Assembly (NCBI GenBank): GCA_964569015.1
Contig: CAZMSN010000004.1
Location: 20,808-84,807, forward strand
Origin: CAYQEC01 sp964569015
Lineage (GTDB): Bacteria > Actinomycetota > Acidimicrobiia > Spongiisociales > UBA5794
Length of the DNA stretch: 64,000 nucleotides
Direction of reading: 5' to 3'
Shown here: piece by piece, positions 24,252 to 37,514 of the stretch
Layout: every line of letters starts with the position of its first letter
Position numbering within the stretch: position 1 is the stretch's first letter
Position numbers and translations under genes: made by a program
Notes under the pieces: model-generated
Database searches by the model: none
Seen by the model: only the letters and a program-made list of their open reading frames with translations
What the model was told of the DNA's origin: nothing

Positions 24252-25298
24252 TCAGGTTCGGAGTGCGAAGTGGTCGAAAGCGTGACGCTCGAGGGCATCA
24301 CGATCCACGTCGACCCCGATGCCCGGCGCCATCGGAGGATGCAGCATGCCGGCGTCGTCGAGACGCCACGGCGGGTCGACGATGTCGGTCGTGAAGAAGT
24401 GATCGGATGCAGCGAGGTCGCCGACCACCCCGGCCTCGGGCAGGGTGGCGAGAGCGAGCGCGTGGCCGCGGCCGATGCCGCTCTCGACGAGGCCTCCGAT
24501 GCGGACGCCGCAACCGGCTGAGCCGATGCGTCGAGCCAGCGCGGCGGCGGTGGAGGTACCAAGCCTCCCCGCCTTGAGATTGAAGACGAGGCCGGCGTCC
24601 TGGTCGAGGGCCTGTTCGATGGCGGCGGCGTCGGTAGCCGATTCGTCGAGGACGATGGGGGTGTGCAGGCGCCGGGCGAGTTCGGCGAGGCCGGCGAGGT
24701 CACCCGGGGGGATGGGCTGTTCGAGGTAGGCGAGTCCGAGAGTGTCGAGCGCGGCGAGGCGGGGATCGTCCACCGTGAGCGAGCCGTTGGCGTCGGCTCC
24801 GAACGTCATCGTGGGGAAGGCCTCCACGACGGCGGCGATCGTCTCGGGCGCGGTTTCGGGCCCGATCTTGAGCTTGGCGGCCCGGTATCCCCGGGCGCGA
24901 GCCTTCTCGACGGCGTCGTGAACAGAGCCGACGTCGGTTGCCAGACCGAGGGCGGCGCTGGCAGCGACGGGCGCGACCTCGCCACCGAGGTGGGACCAGA
25001 GGGGCACGCCGCGGGCTTTGGCCGCGAGATCGGTGAGTGCTTCGTCGAGAGCGGCGGCCGCCGACGTGCCGGGGAGAGCATCGAGTCCGGAACGGAGGCA
25101 ATCCCAGGCCTGCTCGAAGTCCTCACCGCCGTGTCCGGGGTACGGCGCCGCCTCCCCCCAGCCCACGAGGCCTTCCTGTTCAACGGCGACGGCGGCGAGC
25201 CGGCGGGAGGTGACGGTGCCGGAGGCGGTGACGAACGGCTCGCGCAGCGGCAGCTCGATGGCCCATCCCCGGACGCGGAGAGTACCTTCGGGCCTCAT
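24252..25298 (-). CDS. menC: enolase-superfamily enzyme, probably o-succinylbenzoate synthase
   Basis: A 348-residue member of the muconate-lactonizing/OSBS group. The barrel carries the KxK motif in RAAKLKIG, metal ligands in FGADANGS, YLEQPIPP and VLDESATD, and the second acid/base lysine in VFNLKAGRLG. These are the residues of OSBS, which dehydrates SHCHC in menaquinone synthesis. N-succinylamino acid racemase and dipeptide epimerase share them, so the name is probable and not certain. ATG 25298 lies 19 bp after the stop of the septum-like gene. No other men gene is in the window. Confidence 0.75.
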   Translation of the reverse strand: MRPEGTLRVRGWAIELPLREPFVTASGTVTSRRLAAVAVEQEGLVGWGEAAPYPGHGGEDFEQAWDCLRSGLDALPGTSAAAALDEALTDLAAKARGVPLWSHLGGEVAPVAASAALGLATDVGSVHDAVEKARARGYRAAKLKIGPETAPETIAAVVEAFPTMTFGADANGSLTVDDPRLAALDTLGLAYLEQPIPPGDLAGLAELARRLHTPIVLDESATDAAAIEQALDQDAGLVFNLKAGRLGTSTAAALARRIGSAGCGVRIGGLVESGIGRGHALALATLPEAGVVGDLAASDHFFTTDIVDPPWRLDDAGMLHPPMAPGIGVDVDRDALERHAFDHFALRT

Positions 25299-25317
25299 GG
25301 CACTGGCGCCGGCCGGC

Positions 25318-26169
25318 CTAGAGGCCACTCCCGCGCAGTGAGCCGGTGGTCTTGACGATTGATTCGTAGTCACCCTGATAGAGGACGCAGATCCCGGTCC
25401 GGTCGCCGTCCTCCCAGCCTTCTTCTGTCGGTGTGAAGACGTCCAGCCACACCAACGAGTCGTCCCAGGCGGTTCCCACGTATGTTTCGAACTCGTCGAG
25501 GCAGGCGTAGCCGGCGGCCTCGTAGACGGTTTCGAAGCCCGGGTACATGTCCGGCAGCACGGTCACGGTGGTGGGGACGATGGTGACCTTGGCGAACACC
25601 TCGTAGTCGTGCGGCTCGTCGCAGTCGATGATGTCCACCTTCTCGAACGTCTCTCCGCTCGGCTCGTCGAGGCATTCGCCCACCTCGATGCGATCGACGG
25701 ACTTCGAGCTGTCGAGGAACGACACGAGGGCGATGATTCCTACGACGGCCAGGATGGCGAGGCCGCTGAATCGCCACAAGGTGCTGAGCAGGCCGCGGCT
25801 GGGTTTCCGGGTGGGTGTGGTCCCGGTTGTCTCGAGGGGGCCTTGCGCGCTCCAGTCGTCCGGCGAGTGTTGCACGGTGGTTTCGTCCGCTCCGGTGAGC
25901 AGATCAGGCGTGCGCCACGTTTCGGGGGAGTGCTCCACAACGGGGGGTTCGGTTTCGGCGGTCGGCTCGGACGGCGCCGCGGCGCCGGCCAGCTCGGTCC
26001 ACCCTTCCTGTTGTGGCTCCTCCGGTTCGGCGGTCGGCTCGGACGGCGGCGTTGCCGGCTCCGGAGCAAGACCTTCGGACGGAGCAGTCGGCTCCGATCC
26101 GAGCCCCTGGCGGGCTCGGCGCAGCATATCCTCGCTGCTCAACTGGTCGTCGGGCGGTTCACTGGTCAT
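25318..26169 (-). CDS. membrane protein with septum-formation-like domain
   Basis: A 283-residue protein. The first ~125 residues are Pro/Glu/Thr-rich and disordered, with repeated PSEPTAE motifs and two copies of HSPETW/HSPDDW. One transmembrane helix (about 138-155, LAILAVVGIIALVSFL) follows the basic RKPSR. The extracytoplasmic ~125 residues begin DRIEVGECLDEP and keep four cysteines (ECLDE, IIDCDEPHDYEV, YACLDEFE, GICVLY), the pattern of actinobacterial 'septum formation' domains. ATG 26169 is preceded by a TATGAT box 24 nt upstream. A role at the division septum is suggested by family name only. Confidence 0.82.
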   Translation of the reverse strand: MTSEPPDDQLSSEDMLRRARQGLGSEPTAPSEGLAPEPATPPSEPTAEPEEPQQEGWTELAGAAAPSEPTAETEPPVVEHSPETWRTPDLLTGADETTVQHSPDDWSAQGPLETTGTTPTRKPSRGLLSTLWRFSGLAILAVVGIIALVSFLDSSKSVDRIEVGECLDEPSGETFEKVDIIDCDEPHDYEVFAKVTIVPTTVTVLPDMYPGFETVYEAAGYACLDEFETYVGTAWDDSLVWLDVFTPTEEGWEDGDRTGICVLYQGDYESIVKTTGSLRGSGL

Positions 26170-26193
26170 AGATCCCTCGTCGTCGGGGGTCGC

Positions 26194-26199
26194 ATCATA
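26194..26199 (-). promoter_or_regulatory. -10 box TATGAT for the septum-like gene
   Basis: TATGAT on the minus strand matches five of six bases of TATAAT and lies 24 nt upstream of the ATG at 26169. No convincing -35 box is seen 16-18 bp further upstream. Confidence 0.45.
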
Positions 26200-26234
26200 C
26201 GCAGTCCTCGTCTTCGTATCGGGGCACGAGGGTC

Positions 26235-26240
26235 TAGGTT
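26235..26240 (+). promoter_or_regulatory. -10 box TAGGTT for the AlkA-like gene
   Basis: TAGGTT sits 8 nt before ATG 26249 in the 79-bp divergent gap, so transcription would start at the initiation codon. A GAGGAG lies between but touches the ATG and is too close to serve as a normal ribosome binding site. Confidence 0.4.
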
Positions 26241-26248
26241 TCGAGGAG

Positions 26249-27142
26249 ATGCTCTCGCGGACGCTGCACATCGGCGGGCCCCTCGATCTCGAAGCGACGC
26301 TCGGAGTGCTGGGGCTCACGGTTCGCCCTGTCGCCTCGGTCCAGGGCAACGAGGCGCTGTGGGCGACGCGCAGTTCGGACGGCCCCGTCACCGTGCACCT
26401 CATGCGCACCGGCAACACGGTCTCGGCAGTCGCCTACGGCCCGGGAGGGCGCTGGGCCCTCGAGCAGCTTCCCCGGTTCCTCGGGCTCGACGACGAGCCG
26501 CGGGAGTTCCGTCCCCATCCGGGCATCGTCGCCGAGCTGCACCGCCGTGCGCCCGGGTTCAGGCTGGGGCACACCGGGAGGGTGTTCGAGGCTCTGATGC
26601 CCACCATCGTCGCCCAGCGAGTGACCACCGAGTCGGCCCGGCGCAGCATGCGGGCTCTGATCGAGCGTTACGGGGCGGAGGCGCCGGGGCTCCACCAGCT
26701 CCGGCTGCTGCCGGCACCCGAGGTCCTGGCCGCCCTGGACTACGCGGATCTCCATCCGGCGGGGATCGAGCGGAAGCGGGCGGTGACGTTGATCGAGGTA
26801 GCGCGGCGGGCGGCGCGGATGGAGGAGATCATGGGCCTCGACATCGCGGCTGGCCGGGAACGCCTGCTCGCGGTGCGCGGCGTCGGCGAGTGGACGGCGG
26901 GCCATGTGATGGGCATGGCCCTTGGTGACCGTGACGCGGTGCCGCTGGGAGACTTACATCTCCCGAGCCTGGTGACGTGGCTGCTGGCGGGTGAGGAAGA
27001 CGGCGACGATGATCGTATGGTTGAGCTGCTGGAGCGGTATCGCCCACAGCGACGGCGGGTGGTGCTGCTGATGAAGCGCTCGGGGCTCCATCCGCCTCGC
27101 CGCGGGCCGCGGCGGCAGCATCAGCCCATCGATTGGTGGTGA
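26249..27142 (+). CDS. AlkA-like DNA-3-methyladenine glycosylase
   Basis: A 297-residue HhH-GPD superfamily glycosylase that removes alkylated bases. The helix-hairpin-helix is LLAVRGVGEWTAGHVMGMAL (about 206-225) and the catalytic Asp is Asp235 in DAVPLGDLHLPS. The N-terminal ~85 residues match the AlkA-type beta domain only loosely. A basic tail (PPRRGPRRQHQ) ends the protein. It lacks the iron-sulfur cluster cysteines of MutY/Nth. It converges on gltD with 21 bp between. Confidence 0.85.
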   Translation: MLSRTLHIGGPLDLEATLGVLGLTVRPVASVQGNEALWATRSSDGPVTVHLMRTGNTVSAVAYGPGGRWALEQLPRFLGLDDEPREFRPHPGIVAELHRRAPGFRLGHTGRVFEALMPTIVAQRVTTESARRSMRALIERYGAEAPGLHQLRLLPAPEVLAALDYADLHPAGIERKRAVTLIEVARRAARMEEIMGLDIAAGRERLLAVRGVGEWTAGHVMGMALGDRDAVPLGDLHLPSLVTWLLAGEEDGDDDRMVELLERYRPQRRRVVLLMKRSGLHPPRRGPRRQHQPIDWW

Positions 27143-27163
27143 CGTTGGCGACCGCGGGTTCGG

Positions 27164-28602
27164 TCAGCGGGGCAAGTCCGATCGCCCCATGAGGTGCTCG
27201 TCGACGGCGCGGGCACACTGCCGGCCCTCACGAATCGCCCACACCACCAGCGATTGGCCGCGGCGCATGTCTCCGGCTGCGAAGACACCGGCCACGCTGG
27301 TGTGGTAGTCATCGGTGCCGGCGGCGACGTTCCCGCGCTCGTCGAGCGCCACACCCAGGTCGGTGAAGAGCCCTTCCTGGGCCGGGCTGGTGAATCCCAT
27401 CGCCAGCAGCACGAGGTCGGCGGGCAGCTCGAAGTCGGTCCCTGGGAGCTCGCGCATCTCCCAGGACCCGTTGTCCTGTTCCCACGTGACCTCGATACCG
27501 TGCAGGGCGCTGGCCCGGCCTTCGGAGCCGGTTATCTCCTTGGTGGCCACCGACCAGCGGCGCCTGCAACCTTCCTCGTGGGATGAAGAGGTGCGCAGCT
27601 TGTTGGGCCAGTCGGGCCACACCAGCGCCTTGTCGACCTTCTCGGGTGGCTTGGGAAGGATCTCGAGTTGGGTCACCGATGCCGCGCCCTGCCGGTTGGC
27701 GGTGCCGACACAGTCGGCGCCGGTGTCGCCGCCGCCGATGACGATCACGTGCTTGCCCTCGGCGACGACCGGGGCTTCGTGCTTGATCGTCTCACCCCCG
27801 ATGCGCCAGTTCTGCTGGACGAGCAGCTCCATGGCGAAGTGCACGCCGTCGAGCTCGCGGCCGGGCACGGCGAGATCGCGCGGCTGTTCGCATCCTCCGG
27901 CGAGCACGATCGCGTCGTAGTCGGCCATCAGTGTCTCGACGGGAACGGTGATGCCAACGTGGCTGTTGACCCGGAACTCGATGCCCTCCGCCTGCATCTG
28001 GGAGAGACGCCGGTCGATGACGGACTTGTCGAGCTTGAAATCGGGGATGCCATAACGCAGCAAGCCGCCGATCTTCCGGTTCTTCTCGTAGACGACCGTC
28101 TCGTGACCGGCCCGTCCGAGCTGCTGGGCACACGCCAGGCCGGCTGGGCCGGAGCCGACGACGGCGACCCGCTTTCCGGTGCGCCGCGCCGGGATCTGCG
28201 GCTCGATCCAGCGTTCGTCCCACGCCCGTTCGATGATGCTGTGCTCGATGGTCTTGATGGTCACCGGGGCATCGTGCAGGTTGAGGGTGCAGGCTTCCTC
28301 ACACGGTGCCGGGCAGATCCGTCCGGTGAACTCGGGGAAGTTGTTGGTGGAATGCAGCACCTCGACGGCATGGCGCCAATCGCCTCGGGCCACGAGCTCG
28401 TTCCAGTCCGGGATGATGTTGTCGACCGGGCAGGCGTGGTGGCAGTACGGCGTGCCGCAGTCCATACACCGTAGACCCTGCCGTGCCAACTCCTCCCGTT
28501 CGAGCGGAACCGTGAACTCCCGGTAGTTGTCGACGCGGACTTCGATCGGCAGGGAGGCCCGATCACGGCGGGCGACCGTCCGGAAGGCGTTCTGATCACT
28601 CA

Positions 28603-28603
<1 letters not shown>
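27164..28603 (-). CDS. gltD: glutamate synthase (NADPH) small subunit
   Basis: A 479-residue flavoprotein that takes electrons from NADPH and passes them to GltB. N-terminal cysteines for two [4Fe-4S] clusters are in CMDCGTPYCHHACP and CPAPCEEACTLN. FAD binding is in VVGSGPAGLACAQQLGRAGH, NADPH binding in VIGGGDTGADCVG, and the second FAD contact in AGDMRRGQSLVVWAI. Its ATG overlaps the gltB stop (TGATG), so the two are co-translated. Confidence 0.96.
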
Positions 28604-33204
<4,601 letters not shown>

Positions 33205-33275
33205 CGGTGTCGCCCTCGTCCGGGAGGCCGGCCGGGAGAGATCGCGGCCCGTGCCCGGCCTTCATCGTGCGGGGG

Positions 33276-33305
33276 ATCGTAGACGAGTGCTCGACGCCAC
33301 AACAA
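33276..33305 (-). promoter_or_regulatory. candidate gltB promoter
   Basis: On the minus strand TTGTTG (33300-33305) and TACGAT (33276-33281) are spaced by 18 bp, each matching four of six consensus bases. They lie about 70 bp upstream of the gltB ATG in the 225-bp gap after the AdoMet synthetase gene. Nothing else was recognised in this gap. Confidence 0.35.
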
Positions 33306-33429
33306 CGCTCGGGTCGCTTTCATGGCCGCCCCTAGCAGGGCGCATGCGGGTGCCGCGATGTGCTTGGATGCCATCGCCGGCGGAGTCGGCGTCGGGCCTT
33401 CCGGCGGGTAGTGTGACGCCCCGGCGAGG

Positions 33430-34581
33430 TCAATAGAGCTCGTACTCGCCGGCGATGAGCCGGTCTCGTACCCCGCGCCAGTCGGCGAAGCACTCCTTGA
33501 CGACGCTCGCGATCTGCGCTTCGTCGGCGTCGCCGGTGATCTCGACGTGTACCGCCTCGGGATCGGTGACGGGCCGGCCGATCGAGCTCAGCAAACGAAT
33601 CGTGGTCTCCGCGACGTCCAGTTCGCTGCACAATCGGCGGGCGATGTCGTAACCGACGGCGTGGTACGTCTTGCCGACGTGGGCGGCCGGGTTCTTTCCA
33701 GCGGTGGCCTCCAGGCTCATGGGCCGGTATGGCGTGATGAGGCCGCCGAAGCGGTTGCCGCGGCCGACCTGGCCGTCGTCGCCGGCCTCGGCCGAGGTCC
33801 CTGTGAGCGTCAGGTAGGGCATGTCCTCGCGGTCGCCCCGGTTGATCATGACCTCGACGCCGGGCCCGAGGTGCTGGCTGGTGATGGCGGCCACGGCCTC
33901 GTGGACCGCGGTCAGCGCCTCCTCGTACTCGGAGCGATTGTGGACGGCCCGTGCCAGCACCGCGACGGCGACGGTGAGGTGGATCGTGCCGTCGATGCGC
34001 GCCCCCATCACCTTGATGTCGCGTCCCACCGGGACTGCGGAACGGAAAGCGGCGCCGTTGAGATGATGCTCGACCCGGTGGACGGTTTCCTCGAGTGGCG
34101 AGCGGGGTATCGATACCACCGCGAACGAGGTGTCGTTGGAGAGGGGAGCATCGTCGAGCCGTGACGTCACGACCGCGGCCAGGTCGATCGACGACTGATT
34201 GAGCCAGATCTCGACGTCGAAGGCTTCCGCGGTGGCGTCCGGGAGCAGCTCCAGCAGCTTCGCCTTGTACGCGACGGCGAGCGCCTCGATGTCGGGCCGC
34301 CATTCTCGGGTGGAGTCGGCTTTCCCGACCAGCACGAGCCGCGAGGGCTGGAGGTGGCGTCCACCGCCGAAGCCGACCTCCACCGTCCCTGCCGCCAGCA
34401 CCGCCTTGTCGACGTTGAAGTGCTGGACGCGGCCGGTATGAGCGAGGTACTCGCGGGCCAGTTCACGAGAGAGTTCCTCGGAGAGATGGTCGCAGATGGT
34501 GTCGGGGTGTCCCGTGCCCTTCCGCTCTACGAACTCGACCGGAGGCGCATAGGGGGCGCGGCGCGTGACCCTGAACTTCAT
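33430..34581 (-). CDS. archaeal-type S-adenosylmethionine synthetase
   Basis: A 383-residue methionine adenosyltransferase of the archaeal family, which is very divergent from bacterial MetK. Visible hallmarks are the N-terminal ERKGTGHPDTICDHLSEELSREL, the glycine loop EVGFGGGRHLQPSRLVLVGKAD, ARIDGTIHLTVAVAVL, and NRGDREDMPYLTLTGTSAEAGDDGQVGRGNRFGGLITPYRPMSLEATAGKNP. These cover the known active-site segments, so it should be catalytic. In bacteria this form is sporadic. It sits 69 bp downstream of the NatAB genes on the same strand. Whether a MetK also exists is not visible here. Confidence 0.88.
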   Translation of the reverse strand: MKFRVTRRAPYAPPVEFVERKGTGHPDTICDHLSEELSRELAREYLAHTGRVQHFNVDKAVLAAGTVEVGFGGGRHLQPSRLVLVGKADSTREWRPDIEALAVAYKAKLLELLPDATAEAFDVEIWLNQSSIDLAAVVTSRLDDAPLSNDTSFAVVSIPRSPLEETVHRVEHHLNGAAFRSAVPVGRDIKVMGARIDGTIHLTVAVAVLARAVHNRSEYEEALTAVHEAVAAITSQHLGPGVEVMINRGDREDMPYLTLTGTSAEAGDDGQVGRGNRFGGLITPYRPMSLEATAGKNPAAHVGKTYHAVGYDIARRLCSELDVAETTIRLLSSIGRPVTDPEAVHVEITGDADEAQIASVVKECFADWRGVRDRLIAGEYELY

Positions 34582-34650
34582 ACTCTCACCGGGGTGTCGA
34601 TACGGATTCTGGGGAATGCTAGCGGCCGGTCGACAGGGCCGGAACCTGCC

Positions 34651-35826
34651 TCAGCCTTCGGCGGCGCGCCACGCGTCGCGCAGCTTCACTTTGGCTCCCG
34701 AACGGAGCAGGGCGCCGCTGTAGATCTTGCCGGCGAGGCGGATGAGTAGATACACCGCACACACCATCAGCGTGAGCGAGAGAGTGAGTTCCCACACCGA
34801 CGCCTCTCCACTCGCCATGCGCATCGGCATGGTCATCGGGGCAAACGGGGGGAGGAGGGAGGCGATGCGGAGAACCGTGTTCTCCCCGGCGAGAGAGAAG
34901 GACGCCACGAAGTAGCCGATCATCAGCAGGATGGTCATGGGAAAAGCGACGTTCTGAGCCTCCTCCTGCCTCGACACCAGCGATCCGGCGGCGGCGTAGG
35001 CGGTGGCGTAGAAGGCGAAGCCGAGCACGAACCAGACGAAGACCGCGAGCGCGATGGCCGCTGTTGCGGTCGGGACGTCGAACGCATCCTGGATTCGGAG
35101 CCCGACGAGGGCGATGCCTCCCACCACGATCAACTGTGCCAGCCCGAGCACGCCGATACCAAGGATCTTGCCTGCCAGGAGCGTGTGGGGCCGGACCGCG
35201 CCGAGCACGACCTCCACGACACGGTTCGTCTTCTCCTCGATCACCCCGATGAGGATCCACTGCCCGTAGGTGATGATCGAGATGAAGAGGAACACGGTCG
35301 CTCCGAAGGCGAACGCTCGGTTGGAGGCTTCTCCGGTGCCGTCGGCGCCGATCTTGCGGATCTCGTAGTCGCCGGTGAGGAGGTCGGCGAGGTCGCCTGG
35401 GCTCAGGCCGAGTGTGGCGGCCCGGTCGAGGGCGCCTGCCGCCATGAGCGAGGCGTCGACGAGGGCCATGAGGGTGGGGTCGGTGGCATCGTTGACCACG
35501 ATCTGGCCAGGCGCGACGACGATGTCGACGTCTCCGTCTTCGAGAGCGGTCTCGGCGGCGGCGAGGTCGTCGAAGGCGGTGGAATCCACCGTGACATCTG
35601 CGATCGGGGCGGTGGCCGTGACCTGCTCGACCATCGCCGGGTCCACCTCGCCAACCGTGCCGATGGTCCACTGCACACCGCCCACGCTGTCGAAGAAGCT
35701 CGGGGCGACGATGACGGCGATCACGAGGAGGATCGTCAGTCCGGTGGAGAACTGGAAGGCGCGACTCATCACGCGCTCTTTGAAATCACGGATCGCCACC
35801 AGCAGGAGTGAGGTCAGCGGCCTCAC
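34651..35826 (-). CDS. NatB-like ABC-2 permease
   Basis: A 391-residue permease with one N-terminal helix (about 22-42), a ~130-residue extracytoplasmic domain (around 45-170), then five to six helices from residue 175 onward (ATVFLFISIITYGQW; LGIGVLGLAQLIVVGGIALVG; ALAVFVWFVLGFAFYATAYAAAG and others). This is the NatB/ABC2_membrane_3 topology. The motif GVIEEKTNRVVEVVLGAVRP before helix 3 is characteristic. GTG 35826 is chosen because it overlaps the ATPase stop (GTGA). NatAB exports Na+ in Bacillus; the substrate here is not known. Confidence 0.9.
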   Translation of the reverse strand: MRPLTSLLLVAIRDFKERVMSRAFQFSTGLTILLVIAVIVAPSFFDSVGGVQWTIGTVGEVDPAMVEQVTATAPIADVTVDSTAFDDLAAAETALEDGDVDIVVAPGQIVVNDATDPTLMALVDASLMAAGALDRAATLGLSPGDLADLLTGDYEIRKIGADGTGEASNRAFAFGATVFLFISIITYGQWILIGVIEEKTNRVVEVVLGAVRPHTLLAGKILGIGVLGLAQLIVVGGIALVGLRIQDAFDVPTATAAIALAVFVWFVLGFAFYATAYAAAGSLVSRQEEAQNVAFPMTILLMIGYFVASFSLAGENTVLRIASLLPPFAPMTMPMRMASGEASVWELTLSLTLMVCAVYLLIRLAGKIYSGALLRSGAKVKLRDAWRAAEG

Positions 35827-36713
35827 CGTCCCACCGCCTCTCGGAAGACCTCCGACAGGTTGGGCGGTTCGAAGCTGAACTGGCGGACCACTCCCGCCTT
35901 CTCGGCGACGGCGACGATGGCTCCCAGGTCGGCGGTGTCGTCGAGCCGGAGCCGGACCCGTCCGTCTCCGATCGAGACCACCTCTGCTCCGGGGATCGCG
36001 GACGGCCAATCGGGTGAGCCGCCGGAGATCTCGACGTCCAGGTAGCGATACGGCGACCGGGCCCGAAGCTCACGAACCGGGCCGTTCAGCACGATCCGTC
36101 CCTCGTTGATGACGACGACGTCTTCGCATAGGTCCTCGACGAGGTCGAGCTGATGGCTGGAGAACACGACGGCGGCGCCGGCGGCTGCCCGCTCCGAGAG
36201 GATCTCGCCCATCGACTCGACCCCGAGGGGATCGAGGCCGGCGAAGGGCTCGTCGAGCACGAGCAGGTCGGGTTCGTGGACGAGGGCCGCGGCGAGCTGG
36301 ATCCGCTGCTGGTTGCCGTGGGACAGCTCCTCGAGCCTGCCGTCGCGTCGCTCCGCCACGCCGAGCCGTTCGAGCCACTCCGAGGCTCGGTGGCGGGCGG
36401 CAGTCTTGCTCATTCCGTGGAGCCGACCGAAGTAGACGAGCTGCTCGTGGATGCGCATCCGTGGGTAGAGGCCGCGTTGTTCGGGCATGTAGCCGAAGCG
36501 GAGACGGGTCTCGGCCGAGATCGTGTCGCTGTCCCAGCGCAGCGCTCCGTGGTCGGGCCGGACGAGCCCGAAGATGGCGCGCATGGCGGTGGTCTTGCCG
36601 GCGCCGTTGGGGCCAAGGAAGCCGAGGAGCTGTCCACGCCGGACTTCGAACGAGCACCCGTCGAGGGCGGCGACGTCCCCGTAATGCTTGTGGAGGTCCT
36701 GCAGTTCGAGCAC
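35823..36713 (-). CDS. NatA-like ABC transporter ATPase
   Basis: A 296-residue ATPase partner of the permease above. Walker A GPNGAGKT, signature LSHGNQQRIQLAAALVHEP, Walker B LLVLDEPFAGLDP and H-loop SSHQLDLVEDLC are intact. A ~85-residue C-terminal extension follows. The start is GTG 36713. An 18-bp inverted repeat lies 27 bp upstream and probably controls the operon. Confidence 0.92.
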   Translation of the reverse strand: MLELQDLHKHYGDVAALDGCSFEVRRGQLLGFLGPNGAGKTTAMRAIFGLVRPDHGALRWDSDTISAETRLRFGYMPEQRGLYPRMRIHEQLVYFGRLHGMSKTAARHRASEWLERLGVAERRDGRLEELSHGNQQRIQLAAALVHEPDLLVLDEPFAGLDPLGVESMGEILSERAAAGAAVVFSSHQLDLVEDLCEDVVVINEGRIVLNGPVRELRARSPYRYLDVEISGGSPDWPSAIPGAEVVSIGDGRVRLRLDDTADLGAIVAVAEKAGVVRQFSFEPPNLSEVFREAVGR

Positions 36714-36739
36714 GAGAGATGTCCTGCCGAGGAGAGCTG

Positions 36740-36757
36740 TGTCAAGTACACTTTACA
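36740..36757. promoter_or_regulatory. 18-bp inverted repeat, candidate operator of the NatAB operon
   Basis: The sequence TGTCAAGT-AC-ACTTTACA is an inverted repeat with seven of eight arm positions paired, in an AT-rich island between the ATPase gene and the nitroreductase gene. The minus strand reads TTGACA inside it, so a bound repressor could also cover a -35 box. Such sites are typical of small dimeric helix-turn-helix regulators. No regulator gene adjoins it. Confidence 0.55.
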
Positions 36758-36845
36758 TCGTAGCGGCCGGCGACCTGACCCAGGCGGCCTCGCATCCTAA
36801 CCACGGCGTCGGAAGGGCGCGTCACGAACCGGTGTCGGCTCGGAA

Positions 36846-37451
36846 TCAGCTCGGCGGGTTACCCCAGCGCTCGTAGTGAACGACATCGTCGACGGGGCGC
36901 CGGCCCCGCCGCAGCGATCTCGATCGGCGATCGGGTGCCGGGTGGCCGATGGTCACGATCCCCACCGGTGCCACGTCCTCGGGGATGTCGAGCAGGGCCT
37001 TCAGCTCGGAGACGGCGTGGGCACCGAGGAAGCCGGCGGCGAGACCCTCGTCGACCGCCGCCAGCAGCAGCAGCATCACGGCGGCGCCGGCATCGACCCA
37101 CCAGTAGGGGACCGGCCAGTCGATCTCGCGGCCCTGCTGGTCGAGCTTGTCGGGCTCGCGATAGCGGGCGTGGTACCGCTCCTCGGAGACGCACACCACG
37201 ATGTGGACCGGCGCCCGTGACACCCACGGATCGAAGCCGGCGGCCAGGTACTCGTCCTCGCCGGCGAGACGGGCGATGCGGGCCCGTTGCTCGGGGTCGG
37301 TGATCACTACGAAGGACTGTCCCTGGCTGTGCCCTGCCGAGGGAGCACGGCGGGCGGCGGCGAGGATCCGATCGAGTGCGGTGGGGTCGACGGGCTCGTC
37401 GGTGTAGTTGCGCACCATGCGGCGGTGGCGGAGGATCTCGGCAAAATCCAT
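36846..37451 (-). CDS. nitroreductase-family flavoprotein
   Basis: A 201-residue FMN-dependent oxidoreductase. The N-terminal RHRRMVRNYTDEPVD and AARRAPSAGHSQGQSFVVITDPEQ motifs bind FMN phosphate; AGAAVMLLLLAAVDEGLAAGFLG and GIVTIGHPAPD complete the fold. ATG 37451 is taken because it begins the conserved MDFAEILRHRRMVRNY. Substrate unknown; F420- or NAD(P)H-dependent relatives exist. It follows pntB by 63 bp on the same strand. Confidence 0.85.
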   Translation of the reverse strand: MDFAEILRHRRMVRNYTDEPVDPTALDRILAAARRAPSAGHSQGQSFVVITDPEQRARIARLAGEDEYLAAGFDPWVSRAPVHIVVCVSEERYHARYREPDKLDQQGREIDWPVPYWWVDAGAAVMLLLLAAVDEGLAAGFLGAHAVSELKALLDIPEDVAPVGIVTIGHPAPDRRSRSLRRGRRPVDDVVHYERWGNPPS

Positions 37452-37514
37452 GGTCAGCGCACGTCCTTCCGGATGAGGTCGGGGCATCGAGGACCGCCGG
37501 CCACGCCGGCCTCC

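Noticed and set aside
34582..34650. A SAM riboswitch before the AdoMet synthetase gene
   Set aside because: Only 69 bp are available and no SAM-I/II/IV-type helices or terminator were recognised.
36723..36745. TTGACA at 36740-36745 as a -35 box for the NatA-like gene
   Set aside because: No -10-like sequence lies 16-18 bp downstream; the start codon is too near. It is better explained as half of the inverted repeat.
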